A stretch of DNA of 53,315 nucleotides from an uncultured Bacteroidota bacterium (GTDB lineage: Bacteria; Bacteroidota; Bacteroidia; Bacteroidales; WCHB1-69): positions 1-53,315 of the forward strand of contig CACYHG010000008.1 of the NCBI GenBank assembly GCA_902774175.1, in the 5' to 3' direction. Below, piece by piece: positions 16,030 to 24,016 of this stretch. Position numbers and translations under genes: made by a program. Each line of letters opens with the position of its first letter. Position 1 is the stretch's first letter. The notes beneath the pieces were generated by a model. It saw only the letters and a program-made list of their open reading frames with translations, was not told the origin of the DNA and did no database searches.

Positions 16030-17373
16030 TTATTCCGTCCGTACTATCCGGTAGTGCGGGTGGTACGCGCTGCGGAAAGTATCGCTGTGCCGGACAGCAC
16101 GGGAGAGTTTAGCGGCCTGCTGCAGTCCGGCCTGCAGTTCCGGGTCATGCCATTCGGGATTTGTTTGTAATGCAATCCGTTCAATGCGGCTCCATTCCCG
16201 TTCCCAGCTTCCGGACGGCTTTTCCGGTTGTGAGGCGGCGGCGATGAATTTTTCCAGCAGCTGCTCCAGCGTCATGTCACCGTTCAGCACGCATTCAAGG
16301 CTGACTCGGGTGTAGCGATGCCGGAAACCGGTCGGTTCCTGTTCCGGCATGCCGAAATCCTTCAAGCCTTTGCATTCCTCCAGCTCCTGCTCCAGATAGC
16401 GGCGTGCTGCCGCCGTGTCGTTCATCAGATGTTCCGCACCGAAAAAGTCCTGGTAGCATGTTTTGTAAATGTCCTGCAAGGTGGCCATGGGATAGTTCCG
16501 CAACATGTAAAAGCATAGTTCCCTGATGGCACGCTCCTCCATGCGTGCGTTTTCATCCTGGGCGAAATAGCGTTTGCCGGCCTCGTAGCCTATCTGGTAA
16601 AGTTCGTCCACTTTGTTGAAGTCGGTCATGCGGTATTGCCCCGGATCCACAGCAATTACATCGGTCAGTTGTGCCAGACGGGAGGTGGCGGTGGCCAATG
16701 TCATATAGGAAACGGAACGCATGAGGACGCTTTCCGGCGACAGTTGCCCGGACGGTCCCACCAACAGCAGGTGTGAACCGATACGCAGGTCACAGCCTTC
16801 GGCAAGCAGCGGCGTCACCGGCAGGTTGTCGCACACGCCGCCGTCCACATGCCAGCAGCTGTCGATCCTCTGCGGCACGAACACGCCGGGTATGGCTGCC
16901 GAGGCCAGCACATGGGCGACCAGACTGTCGCCGCTCCCGCAATAGAGGGGGTGGAGGTTGGTTATGTCATAGCTGCAGGTGTAGAAGCGGATGGGAAGGG
17001 AATCGAAGCAGTCGTGCGGGACATATTTAAGCAGCACCTTGCGGATGCGTTCCATGGGAATGACCCCGCCGCGCCGTGGCAGCGATGGGCCGAACAGCCC
17101 CCACAGATGGTCGAAATGCTCCTTTTTGATGATCTCCTTTATTTCCTGCGGCTTGTAACCGGCGGCATACATCATTCCCATGACGGCTCCCATGGAGGTT
17201 CCTGAAACACATTCGGGACGTATGCCCGCCTCCTCCATCGCCTGCAGCACGCCGAGGTGCGCGTATCCCAACGCCGCACCGCCGCTCAGGGCGACACCAA
17301 CCTTCTGGGCCTTCGCTCCGCTGAAGGCCGTGGACAACATTATCATGACAAAAATAATTTTCTTCATGGACAT
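16030..17373 (-). CDS. Secreted patatin-like phospholipase
   Basis: Serine acyl hydrolase acting on lipid esters through a Ser-Asp dyad. A signal peptide (MKKIIFVMIMLSTAFSGAKAQ; start at 17373 or the ATG two codons later) is followed by the patatin domain: oxyanion loop GVALSGGAALGYAHLGVLQ, nucleophile elbow SGTSMG near residue 56, and DGG near 178. In the oxyanion loop the usual Arg of GGxxRG is Leu here. The C-terminal 180 residues are helical and unassigned; they lack the surface-antigen barrel found in larger members. 447 residues. Precedes the aquaporin/HU region on the opposite strand and follows the sigma operon, from which it is separated by about 75 bp. Confidence 0.9.
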   Translation of the reverse strand: MSMKKIIFVMIMLSTAFSGAKAQKVGVALSGGAALGYAHLGVLQAMEEAGIRPECVSGTSMGAVMGMMYAAGYKPQEIKEIIKKEHFDHLWGLFGPSLPRRGGVIPMERIRKVLLKYVPHDCFDSLPIRFYTCSYDITNLHPLYCGSGDSLVAHVLASAAIPGVFVPQRIDSCWHVDGGVCDNLPVTPLLAEGCDLRIGSHLLLVGPSGQLSPESVLMRSVSYMTLATATSRLAQLTDVIAVDPGQYRMTDFNKVDELYQIGYEAGKRYFAQDENARMEERAIRELCFYMLRNYPMATLQDIYKTCYQDFFGAEHLMNDTAAARRYLEQELEECKGLKDFGMPEQEPTGFRHRYTRVSLECVLNGDMTLEQLLEKFIAAASQPEKPSGSWEREWSRIERIALQTNPEWHDPELQAGLQQAAKLSRAVRHSDTFRSAYHPHYRIVRTE

Positions 17374-17448
17374 TAATGCAAATATTCCATTTAACGGGGG
17401 ATGGCGGCATTTATTGCGTGGCGATGTGGTGAAGACATCCGTCCGACA

Positions 17449-18537
17449 TCACCATTTCAGATAAAACCCGAACTCACGCAGGGGCTTGCCGCCGACTCCG
17501 GTGCGATAGGTGGGCAGCGGGTTGCCGTATATGCCGAGTTCAAAATATGAGATGCTGATGCCGGCGTGGATGTCCAGCCGCCATTGGTTTAAGACCTTAG
17601 TCTTTTCACTTGACGGTTTGGTGCGGTTGTTCTCGTTGATGTCGTTGCGCAGATAGCCCTCCCATATAAGTACGGCGGGCGTGATTCCCAGCACCACTGA
17701 AAAATCGTCCGATGGGATAATCTTGTAGGAGAATTCAATGGGTATGTTCAGGTAATCGGCGAACAATGAATTGTTGAAGCGGTTGTGGTCTGTTTTCTCG
17801 CTGAACACAAGCCGCTTGTCCACCACATCCACCTGATTGCTGAGCATGGCGGTCCTCATGTCCAGCCCTAAACCGGTGGAAAAGTCCCATCTGGATTGTG
17901 TATGCTTGAAGCGTGCCTTGATGGCGTAGTCCAAGTCCCAAATAAAGAGTGTGTTGTAAGGGTTCTCGTATCGTGGGTTCGATAAAAGGAGTGGTGTGCG
18001 CAGTTGGAATTGCATATAGGCCATGTCATATTTCCATGCGCATGTTTTCGCATCTGCAGATTTGTATCGTATGGATTTTTTAAGCAGCCTTGCCCGTTCG
18101 CGCTCATTCATAAATATGATTTTCCCACTGTCTCCAGCCGAGTTCGTCAGTAATGTGATTGCACAGTTGCTCCAAAAAAGCAGGCTTTCTTCCTCCGCAA
18201 CAAGCAGCGTTGCCCCCGGTTCAATGGTGACACTCCGTAAAATTTTGTTGGATAGCAGTTCAATGCGGTTGGTGTCGGACACATACATGTTGGGCATCAG
18301 GTGCAGTGTGCCATCCTCCAATCTGCAGACGGCATCCCATTCCAAAATGCTGTCGAACGGAGGCACTTTTAAAATAAACCGGTCTGCTTCCAATGATTTC
18401 ACAATGCTTGCGTGGCAACCTTTGTGCAGGTATATGCTATGGTAGTCTTTTGTTATGGACTCCGTCATATAAGTTTGTCCATAGTTGTACGCGAATGTTC
18501 CCAGAAAGAGCATGGCGAAAATAAGTCTTGTTTTCAT
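17449..18537 (-). CDS. Secreted protein, probable outer-membrane beta-barrel (sigma operon gene 3)
   Basis: 362 residues with signal peptide MKTRLIFAMLFLGTFAYNYGQ. Residues about 25-150 form a short domain that includes SVTIEPGATLLVAEEESLLF, reminiscent of beta-rich sheet packing. From about 190 the sequence alternates hydrophobic and polar residues in strands, for example RWDFSTGLGLDMRTAML and LNIPIEFSYKIIPSDDFSVVLG, and it ends with the strand REFGFYLKW, whose final aromatic-rich residue pattern is typical of outer-membrane barrels. It is the last gene of a same-strand set with a sigma factor and a one-helix protein, so it may be a target or part of that signalling unit. No named family recognised. 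Confidence 0.7.
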   Translation of the reverse strand: MKTRLIFAMLFLGTFAYNYGQTYMTESITKDYHSIYLHKGCHASIVKSLEADRFILKVPPFDSILEWDAVCRLEDGTLHLMPNMYVSDTNRIELLSNKILRSVTIEPGATLLVAEEESLLFWSNCAITLLTNSAGDSGKIIFMNERERARLLKKSIRYKSADAKTCAWKYDMAYMQFQLRTPLLLSNPRYENPYNTLFIWDLDYAIKARFKHTQSRWDFSTGLGLDMRTAMLSNQVDVVDKRLVFSEKTDHNRFNNSLFADYLNIPIEFSYKIIPSDDFSVVLGITPAVLIWEGYLRNDINENNRTKPSSEKTKVLNQWRLDIHAGISISYFELGIYGNPLPTYRTGVGGKPLREFGFYLKW

Positions 18538-18577
18538 AACAGTTCTGTTTTTATGTTCAAAAAATTGTTTTTATGTT

Positions 18578-19291
18578 CTAATTGTTGAATTGGTGGGTTA
18601 AAAGCGGAAGTTGCCGCTGCCTGCCGCTTCTCAGCTTTGGAAAAAACTGGAACTTGCGGGAGTCATCATCCGGTTCGTATGATACCAGCACATTATTGGT
18701 AATGATATACATGGGTCTGGCGGGTGCCGGAATGGTGTCGGGGACGTTGTCCGCAGCAGGTACGGAGGGCTGGTCCGCAACAAGGAGCATGTCAGTCTCT
18801 TCCGCAGGTTTCTCCTGCATCCGCAAATCCACATCTGCCGGCATTGCGATACTTTCCGGAGCGGGAGCCGTTTCGGACGAAACTGCCGGATGCGCTGTGA
18901 CAGCGGCCATCGGGCTGCCTTCCCTTGCCGGACGTGCTTCCCGTTGCGGTTGCAGCTCTTCAACAACAGCCTCTTCACGGTTCTCTTCCGAAAGGGTGGG
19001 GAGGGCGTGGCGGTTGCTGTCTGTCACAACCTTTGCCTGATAAACCGGCTTTTGCGCCTCCATTCCTTTATCCTTTAAAGGAAAAACAAGCCACAGTATC
19101 AGCAGGCAGGCAGCCACTCCGCTTATGATGTATATATATGGCGGAATGCACCGTGCGGGCGTTTCAGCAGCCGCCAGCCGGTCGATGGTCTGCTCCAGCC
19201 GCTGCCGGCGGCGGAGGTTCTCCCCATATTCCTGCAAGGTCTGCAAAGCCTTGCTTTCGTCATTGTTCTGTTTGAAATTATTGTTTTCCAT
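18578..19291 (-). CDS. Single-pass membrane protein, probable anti-sigma factor
   Basis: 237 residues. About 50 cytoplasmic N-terminal residues rich in Q, E and R (ENLRRRQRLEQTIDRLAAAE) precede one membrane helix (YIYIISGVAACLLILWLVF, about 52-71). A long low-complexity periplasmic part rich in P, E and A follows. The start lies 3 bp after the stop of the sigma factor gene, so they are translationally close. Position and topology suggest an anti-sigma factor, but the N-terminal part lacks the zinc-binding HxxxCxxC motif of that class, so the role is inference. The C-terminal end (KLRSGRQRQLPLLTHQFNN) is unassigned. Confidence 0.65.
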   Translation of the reverse strand: MENNNFKQNNDESKALQTLQEYGENLRRRQRLEQTIDRLAAAETPARCIPPYIYIISGVAACLLILWLVFPLKDKGMEAQKPVYQAKVVTDSNRHALPTLSEENREEAVVEELQPQREARPAREGSPMAAVTAHPAVSSETAPAPESIAMPADVDLRMQEKPAEETDMLLVADQPSVPAADNVPDTIPAPARPMYIITNNVLVSYEPDDDSRKFQFFPKLRSGRQRQLPLLTHQFNN

Positions 19292-19294
19292 CGT

Positions 19295-19783
19295 CTATTC
19301 GTTTTCAGGGTTTATGTTGCGCAGGGCATGGCATGCCCGCGACAAAGTGACATACAGATGGTTCATGCTCATGTGGAGCATTTTGGCTATTTCATGGTTA
19401 TCTTTCCTCTCCACGTATTTCAGCTGCAAAGCCTTGCGCTGCCGAGTAGGCAGTTGGCGCATCCGCTCCTTCACCGCCCGGTAACGCTCCTCAATCTGCG
19501 CCGCACTCTCCGTCTCCGTGCACATCAGCGCGGCCTCGTCCAACGGGACGGTCGGCTTGCGTTGGCGCAGCAGGTCTATACAGTGCCGCTTCAACATGGT
19601 GAGGCAGTAACCCTCAATGTTTTTCACCTCATCCAAACGGTCGCGCATCTCCCACAGGCGGACCACCGTCTCCTGCACCGCATCCTCCGCTTCCGAGCTG
19701 TTGGCAAGCAGCCGTTCAGCCATTTGCTGCAGCGCAGGCTGCAGCGGAAGAATGTGCCGTTTGAATTTTTTTGTCTCCATCAT
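19295..19783 (-). CDS. ECF-type RNA polymerase sigma factor
   Basis: About 162 residues. Region 2 is seen in AERLLANSSEAEDAVQETVV and RLWEMRDRLDEVKNIEGY with the expected DxxQE-like core; region 4 is in RMRQLPTRQRKALQLKYVER followed by NHEIAKMLHMSMNHLYVTLS, the helix-turn-helix that reads the -35 element. The start was placed at MMETKKFKRHILPLQ (19783), because an upstream in-frame ATG (19807) adds eight unconserved residues. First gene of a three-gene set with the membrane protein and the barrel protein, a layout seen when a sigma factor controls its own operon. Confidence 0.92.
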   Translation of the reverse strand: MMETKKFKRHILPLQPALQQMAERLLANSSEAEDAVQETVVRLWEMRDRLDEVKNIEGYCLTMLKRHCIDLLRQRKPTVPLDEAALMCTETESAAQIEERYRAVKERMRQLPTRQRKALQLKYVERKDNHEIAKMLHMSMNHLYVTLSRACHALRNINPENE

Positions 19784-19838
19784 CCTTATGACGGAAGAAT
19801 GCCACAAATCTTACACCGGAAAGGGAAAAATTTTGTCT

Positions 19839-21143
19839 TTATAAAAACATTGTCATGTAAAGCGGCAGATATCGCACTCCGTTTTTCTGTTCCACGTTGC
19901 CTTTGCACAGGACAATTCCCTCATTGACCGATGCTCCGAATGTCTCCATTGCGGTGTCTAATGAGGTGTGCCGCCGGTAGTCCTTTCCCGATTTCACCTC
20001 AATAATGTTGATTTTATTGCCATGCGGGTATACGAAGTCCAGCTCCTGCCTGCTTTTCCGGTCATAATAGTGCAGCGGTATGCCGCGTTTGGAGAGTTCG
20101 GCGGCCACAAAATTTTCAGCGAGCGCACCCTGGTTAATGTCCAGGCGGCCTTGCAGTATTTCCGCCTGCAATCCCTGCTTGCCCAACATCATGCTGCACA
20201 ACAATCCGTTGTCAATCATGTACAGTTTGTAGAGATTTTTTTTCTCAAAAGCGGCAAGTGGCAGTTCCAATGTGCTTACGTTACGTGAAAAAAAGCCGAT
20301 GCCCGCATCCGAAAGCCATTCGGTGGGGGAGGCGTATTTGCGTTGGGCCGCACCTTTTTCCAAGTCTGCGATGACAAACCGTTTGTTTTCTTTGCTGAGC
20401 TGTTGTGGAATGGCGTCAAAGACACTTTTGACCAATATTTTGTCCTTGCCCGCATACTTGGAAAAGTCATCCCGATAGCTGTTCAATATATCCGTTTGCA
20501 CGTCAACTGTTTGCATGATGTCGGAGTTCTGTGTGAACACATTCACAACCTCAGGCATTCCGCCAATGATAAAATATTGCCCCAGAAACCTAAGAATCTG
20601 TTGATGCAGAAAATCGCTGACCGGTTTTTGCGCATCATGGCATTTTTTCAGTTCCTCCACAACGGACCCGCTGACGTTGCATGCCCACAGGAATTCCTCA
20701 AAATCCAATGGGAACATCTCCACCTGATGTTCGTATCCGACAGGGTATGAGGAAACATCCTTATAGTTGATGCCTAACAGCGAACCGGATTCAATATAGT
20801 CAAAGCGGCCGTCCTCCACCAGGAATTTGATTGCGGTACGCGCTTGCGGGCAACTCTGGATTTCATCAAAGAAAATCAGCGTACTGCCCTTTTCAAAAGG
20901 GCCGAACCCCATGGAAGACAAATTCATGATGATGGTATTGGCATCCAAATCACCTTCAAACGCCTGTCTGGCTTTCCGGTTCTGCTCAAAGTTGATTTCA
21001 ATGAAATTCCGGTAGTGGGTTTGCGCAAATTGGCGTACAGCTGTGGTCTTGCCCACTTGCCGCGCCCCTTTTATCAATAGGGCTTTCCGGTGCTGCTTTC
21101 CGCTCCATTCTTCAAAGTAATTGATAATCTTTCGTTTGAGCAT
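19839..21143 (-). CDS. Stand-alone AAA_14 ATPase with DUF4143 domain
   Basis: 434 residues of a family abundant in Bacteroidetes with unknown role. Walker A is LLIKGARQVGKTTAVRQFAQ near residue 24 and Walker B is STLIFFDEIQSCP near 90. The C-terminal DUF4143 part holds NFVAAELSKRGIPLHYYDRK and a PD-(D/E)xK-like set, QELDFVYPHGNKINIIEVKSG, split here by a turn. Three 12-bp repeats with an exact 33-bp period overlap its promoter (21150-21227). The gene is alone on its strand between the sigma operon and an unrelated membrane protein, and shares its general design with the ATPase at 5701-7119. I judge it a likely accessory gene rather than a housekeeping one. Confidence 0.9.
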   Translation of the reverse strand: MLKRKIINYFEEWSGKQHRKALLIKGARQVGKTTAVRQFAQTHYRNFIEINFEQNRKARQAFEGDLDANTIIMNLSSMGFGPFEKGSTLIFFDEIQSCPQARTAIKFLVEDGRFDYIESGSLLGINYKDVSSYPVGYEHQVEMFPLDFEEFLWACNVSGSVVEELKKCHDAQKPVSDFLHQQILRFLGQYFIIGGMPEVVNVFTQNSDIMQTVDVQTDILNSYRDDFSKYAGKDKILVKSVFDAIPQQLSKENKRFVIADLEKGAAQRKYASPTEWLSDAGIGFFSRNVSTLELPLAAFEKKNLYKLYMIDNGLLCSMMLGKQGLQAEILQGRLDINQGALAENFVAAELSKRGIPLHYYDRKSRQELDFVYPHGNKINIIEVKSGKDYRRHTSLDTAMETFGASVNEGIVLCKGNVEQKNGVRYLPLYMTMFL

Positions 21144-21149
21144 TATTTA

Positions 21150-21227
21150 CAACTTTTTGCAGTATTTTTGGGTGCAAAATTACAACTTTTTGCAATATGA
21201 TGATACATAAAATTGCAACTTTTTGCA
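21150..21227. repeat. Three 12-bp direct repeats at an exact 33-bp period over the ATPase promoter
   Basis: CAACTTTTTGCA occurs at 21150-21161, 21183-21194 and 21216-21227. Each start is 33 bp from the next, about three helical turns, so a protein could contact all copies on one face. On the minus strand a -7 box TAATTTTG ends a few bases inside this block next to the middle repeat, with the first copy just upstream of the ATG at 21143. Likely operator for this ATPase gene. Confidence 0.75.
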
Positions 21228-21249
21228 GGTTCAGACGAAAAAAAGCTGC

Positions 21250-21295
21250 CGTCCTCTTTTCCGTACCAGCCGGAATGGGAAATAGAGGATGTTGC
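21250..21295 (-). pseudogene. Relic of the 3' end of a DUF1361 gene
   Basis: On the minus strand this encodes NILYFPFRLVRKRGR, while the complete DUF1361 gene upstream ends NILYFSFRLVRKRGR. DNA identity over about 45 bp is high. The stop of the gene at 21296-22141 lies immediately before it. The second end is therefore left from a duplication or replacement that brought the 21296-22141 gene in. Confidence 0.7.
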
Positions 21296-22141
21296 TTACA
21301 CCCGCTTTCCCTTGATCCATGTCCCGAGATCTGGCAGGCTGTCCGGATTGATGTCCGGCTTCATGAAATTCTGCTGGTAAGGATATGACCTGTCTATCTC
21401 AATCTCCTTTCTGCTTTCATTGACAAATTCGATCACCTCCTCTTCCGTCACACCCAAAATCTTCATGTTTGTGGCGTTGCTGTAGCGGATCACTTCTGCC
21501 AGATAGCGGTAGTAGGTGACCCGCTTGTGGATGTTCGACAGGCTTGTGCGGAACATTTCGTTATGAAGGAATTTGGAGTATGGGGTCTCGCCCGGGTGTT
21601 CTTCAGGATGTTTCAAGATTTCGGCCTCCAATCCTTCAAACTCGTGGATGAATTTGTCGTATTGTTCCGTAATGGTATGCATCATTGAGAAGCATGTGCC
21701 CACGTTGTCAATCAGTTTGATATACCCCATGTTTTTCCATGCCTCAATGGAGTTGGCGAAGATTGTTTCCGTTGTTTCGTCATAACTCAATACAGGAAAG
21801 CCCATGCTGTATGGCAAATAGCTGAGTGTCTGGCTGTAGGATGGGGCGTCAATGGAATCTTCCGGTATGGCCAGCAGATATGCGACAAGTGTGTCACGCC
21901 ATGCGAGCTCATCGGAAATCTGCTCCAATTTTTGGGCGAACTTCTCCACATTGCCCATCAGCATCATGGCCGACAGCTGCCGCTCCTGCGCAAGACGCCT
22001 TTGCTGCAGCACCTGCCCGGTCCCAAAGGTGAGGATAATGGAGATGGTCGTGCCGAGGAATGTATAAAGCAGGTTTTTCCAAATTTTGTTGGATTTCTCT
22101 ACAGGGTTGTTGTCCGGAATGTTAGGTAGGTTTTCTGTCAT
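21296..22141 (-). CDS. Single-pass membrane protein, unrecognised
   Basis: 281 residues. A short cytoplasmic N-terminus (about 25 residues) precedes one membrane helix (NLLYTFLGTTISIILTFGTG, about residues 24-43). The rest is predicted helical, with a basic-glutamine rich start (QRRLAQERQLSAMMLMGNVE). No domain recognised. It ends next to a relic of the DUF1361 gene end, suggesting insertion by recombination. Neighbours on the same strand are DUF1361 and dgkA; whether it is co-transcribed is unclear because 68 bp separate it from DUF1361. Confidence 0.65.
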   Translation of the reverse strand: MTENLPNIPDNNPVEKSNKIWKNLLYTFLGTTISIILTFGTGQVLQQRRLAQERQLSAMMLMGNVEKFAQKLEQISDELAWRDTLVAYLLAIPEDSIDAPSYSQTLSYLPYSMGFPVLSYDETTETIFANSIEAWKNMGYIKLIDNVGTCFSMMHTITEQYDKFIHEFEGLEAEILKHPEEHPGETPYSKFLHNEMFRTSLSNIHKRVTYYRYLAEVIRYSNATNMKILGVTEEEVIEFVNESRKEIEIDRSYPYQQNFMKPDINPDSLPDLGTWIKGKRV

Positions 22142-22209
22142 GGTTGAAAAAGTGTTACATTATAATAACGTTTTTCATGGGACTTTATTGCATGGCAAGT
22201 AACACATTT

Positions 22210-22878
22210 TTACCGCCCCCGTTTCCGTACCAGCCGGAACGAGAAATAAAGGATGTTGAGAAACAGCCCCATGAAAAGGGTCATGCCCCATGTTCTCGGG
22301 TGGCTGAACGGGTTGGCGAGCCTGTCCCCGATGTCATACATCAGCTGCAATGGTGATGTCAGGATGTCCCAACTGTTCCAGCGAAGGTATCTGCCGATGT
22401 AGATGCCGAAACTTCCTACAAACAGCAAAAGCACGGATATCGCTGTAACCCAGAATTTACTAAGGTATTTTTGAAGCATGTTCTCCATGTCCCAAAGGCT
22501 CAAAAAACCGAACATCAGTCCTGTCCAGGCAAAAGATAGGATGAGGATGAGGTCGAACCAGACCGGCATGGAAGAGGTGAGCCTCAAGTGGAACAGATCG
22601 GTCAGTATATATGGCGCATTCGGGAAAAATAGCAGCCAGACGGCAATCAGCAGTGCTAGCATTGTTTTTGACCGGCCCAATTTCCGGCACAGCACCATAA
22701 GGCTTGCGATGGCCCAGGGAACAAATGCCAGAAAAAGGTTCCAATTCAGGAACAGGAACACTTTGGTGTCTGTATAGTAAAATCGGAAAAGCGATGCACT
22801 GAAACAAAACAGTGTGAATATTCCCATGCAAACGGTTTCGTCAAGACGGTGTGTCTCTTTCAGTCGGTTTAACAGCAT
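22210..22878 (-). CDS. DUF1361-family membrane protein
   Basis: 222 residues with six to seven hydrophobic helices. The family signature region LLFFPNAPYILTDLFHLR is present and YIGRYLRWNSWDI follows, which is typical of DUF1361. Function unknown. The ATG at 22878 overlaps the end of dgkA by 10 bp, so the two are translationally coupled; the C-terminus SFRLVRKRGR is duplicated as a relic at 21250-21295. Confidence 0.9.
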   Translation of the reverse strand: MLLNRLKETHRLDETVCMGIFTLFCFSASLFRFYYTDTKVFLFLNWNLFLAFVPWAIASLMVLCRKLGRSKTMLALLIAVWLLFFPNAPYILTDLFHLRLTSSMPVWFDLILILSFAWTGLMFGFLSLWDMENMLQKYLSKFWVTAISVLLLFVGSFGIYIGRYLRWNSWDILTSPLQLMYDIGDRLANPFSHPRTWGMTLFMGLFLNILYFSFRLVRKRGR

Positions 22879-23249
22879 ATCGACATGATTTTTGGAATGA
22901 ATATGAAAAGTCCTACGGCCAGCGCGGCGATGGCGGAAAGCAGCACTGCCGCCGCCGCCAGATCCTTTATCTTTTTGATTCTTGCATCCCTTTCAGGGCA
23001 TACGAAATCACAGATGTTCTCCACAGCGGAATTGACGGCCTCCATGCCGAACACCAGTCCGATGGCAAGGGCGACCGCCACCCATTCGGTGCAGGAAATC
23101 CTGAACAGTACTCCCATAACAATGACACAAACCGTTGCGAACAGGTGTATCCTTGCGTTGTGCTCCTCCCTCACCAGCACCCGCAACCCGCTGAATGCGT
23201 AACGGAAGCTCTTCAGTCTCCTTTTTATTGAGAAACGGTTGGTGTCCAT
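22869..23249 (-). CDS. dgkA: Diacylglycerol kinase DgkA
   Basis: Small integral-membrane kinase that phosphorylates diacylglycerol, recycling it during envelope lipid and polysaccharide synthesis. 126 residues with three helices. The catalytic region EEHNARIHL and the conserved GMEAVNSAVENICDFV (Glu and Asn pair) are both present. Usual length for the Gram-negative form. It lies 18 bp after a small secreted-protein gene and overlaps DUF1361. Confidence 0.94.
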   Translation of the reverse strand: MDTNRFSIKRRLKSFRYAFSGLRVLVREEHNARIHLFATVCVIVMGVLFRISCTEWVAVALAIGLVFGMEAVNSAVENICDFVCPERDARIKKIKDLAAAAVLLSAIAALAVGLFIFIPKIMSICC

Positions 23250-23267
23250 GTTGTTCCCGTCGGGTCG

Positions 23268-23759
23268 CTATTCCTTCAGGGAATCCTCCACATATTGCCT
23301 GAGCGTGCCTTTCTTCTTCATTTTGATCAGTTTTTCCGCCATCTTGTTCTTGCCTATAAAATCCTTGTATTTGAGGTAATAGCTGATGACGGTTTCAATT
23401 CCGGCCATGGAGCCGTCCGCTTTGGATGCGTCCGGGTTGCTGATGCTGTGTCTGGCCCAACCTCCCATGTAAAGGACAAGGAGCTCCCCGTTGTTGAAAT
23501 TGGCAGCATCTGCATTCACTTCAATGTGGACATCGGGCGAACCTATCATCCACCATAACACGAAGGCATTCACATCCTTGCGCTGTGTGGCGGAAGGTGC
23601 ATGGCTTTCTAACCATTCCATGCAGCGGTTGAAATCCTGCACATAGTTGGCATACTCTGTTTCTTCAATCTCACCCGGAATAGCCGGAACGGTGAACTTC
23701 TGAGCCCATATCGCCTGCGAAAACATCAGGCAGAGCGCAATGACAAATAATCTTTTCAT
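23268..23759 (-). CDS. Small secreted protein, unrecognised
   Basis: 163 residues with signal peptide MKRLFVIALCLMFSQAIWAQ. The mature part contains FTVPAIPGEIEETEYANYVQ, a WLESH segment, and GELLVLYMGGWARHSISNPD, and ends in a basic helix (KMKKKGTLRQYVEDSLKE). Proteins of this size with a signal peptide are common in Bacteroidales, but I recognise no named domain. A probable promoter lies at 23801-23808 (TATTTTTG on the minus strand) with TTTG about 21 bp further up. First gene of a tight set with dgkA and DUF1361. Confidence 0.8.
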   Translation of the reverse strand: MKRLFVIALCLMFSQAIWAQKFTVPAIPGEIEETEYANYVQDFNRCMEWLESHAPSATQRKDVNAFVLWWMIGSPDVHIEVNADAANFNNGELLVLYMGGWARHSISNPDASKADGSMAGIETVISYYLKYKDFIGKNKMAEKLIKMKKKGTLRQYVEDSLKE

Positions 23760-23877
23760 AATCGAGTGTTTTTAAGGCTGCCAATTGCAGCATGTTTCTG
23801 AAATGCAAAAATACAAAATTCTTGGCAATAATAACAAATATTGCCGAAAAATTGTTTTATAATCCTTAGTGTGTCGT

Positions 23878-23904
23878 TTTTTTGAGTTGTGCTTTAGACA
23901 TGGT
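23878..23904 (-). pseudogene. 27-bp duplicate of the DUF6155 gene start
   Basis: These 27 bases are identical to 26421-26447, which contain the ATG and first codons of the gene at 25845-26444. On the minus strand this copy reads MSKAQLKK and then leaves the family sequence, soon reaching a stop. It is a truncated second start of that gene and marks one end of a duplicated segment of about 2.5 kb. Confidence 0.8.
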
Positions 23905-23923
23905 TTAAAGGTTCGTTTTGTGC

Positions 23924-24016
23924 TTCCAGTCAAATAACCGTCAAATAAAGATATTATTGATAATCAGTGATTTATGTTTAAAATTGGATGAAAATAAGAT
24001 TTCCAGTCAAATAAAA
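23924..24016. repeat. Left flanking repeat of the interrupted ATPase gene
   Basis: CCAGTCAAATAA occurs at 23926-23937 and 24003-24014, with a close copy CCGTCAAATAA at 23938-23948. The stretch between (TTGATAATCA, then TTTAAAATT) resembles the right flank at 25470-25551. The right copies lie just before the gene's start codon, and these lie just past its stop. Confidence 0.65.

Noticed and set aside
21150..21227. Possible CRISPR array in the three CAACTTTTTGCA repeats
   Set aside because: Repeats are only 12 bp, spacers 21 bp and themselves alike, and the array overlaps a promoter. No cas gene is in the window.
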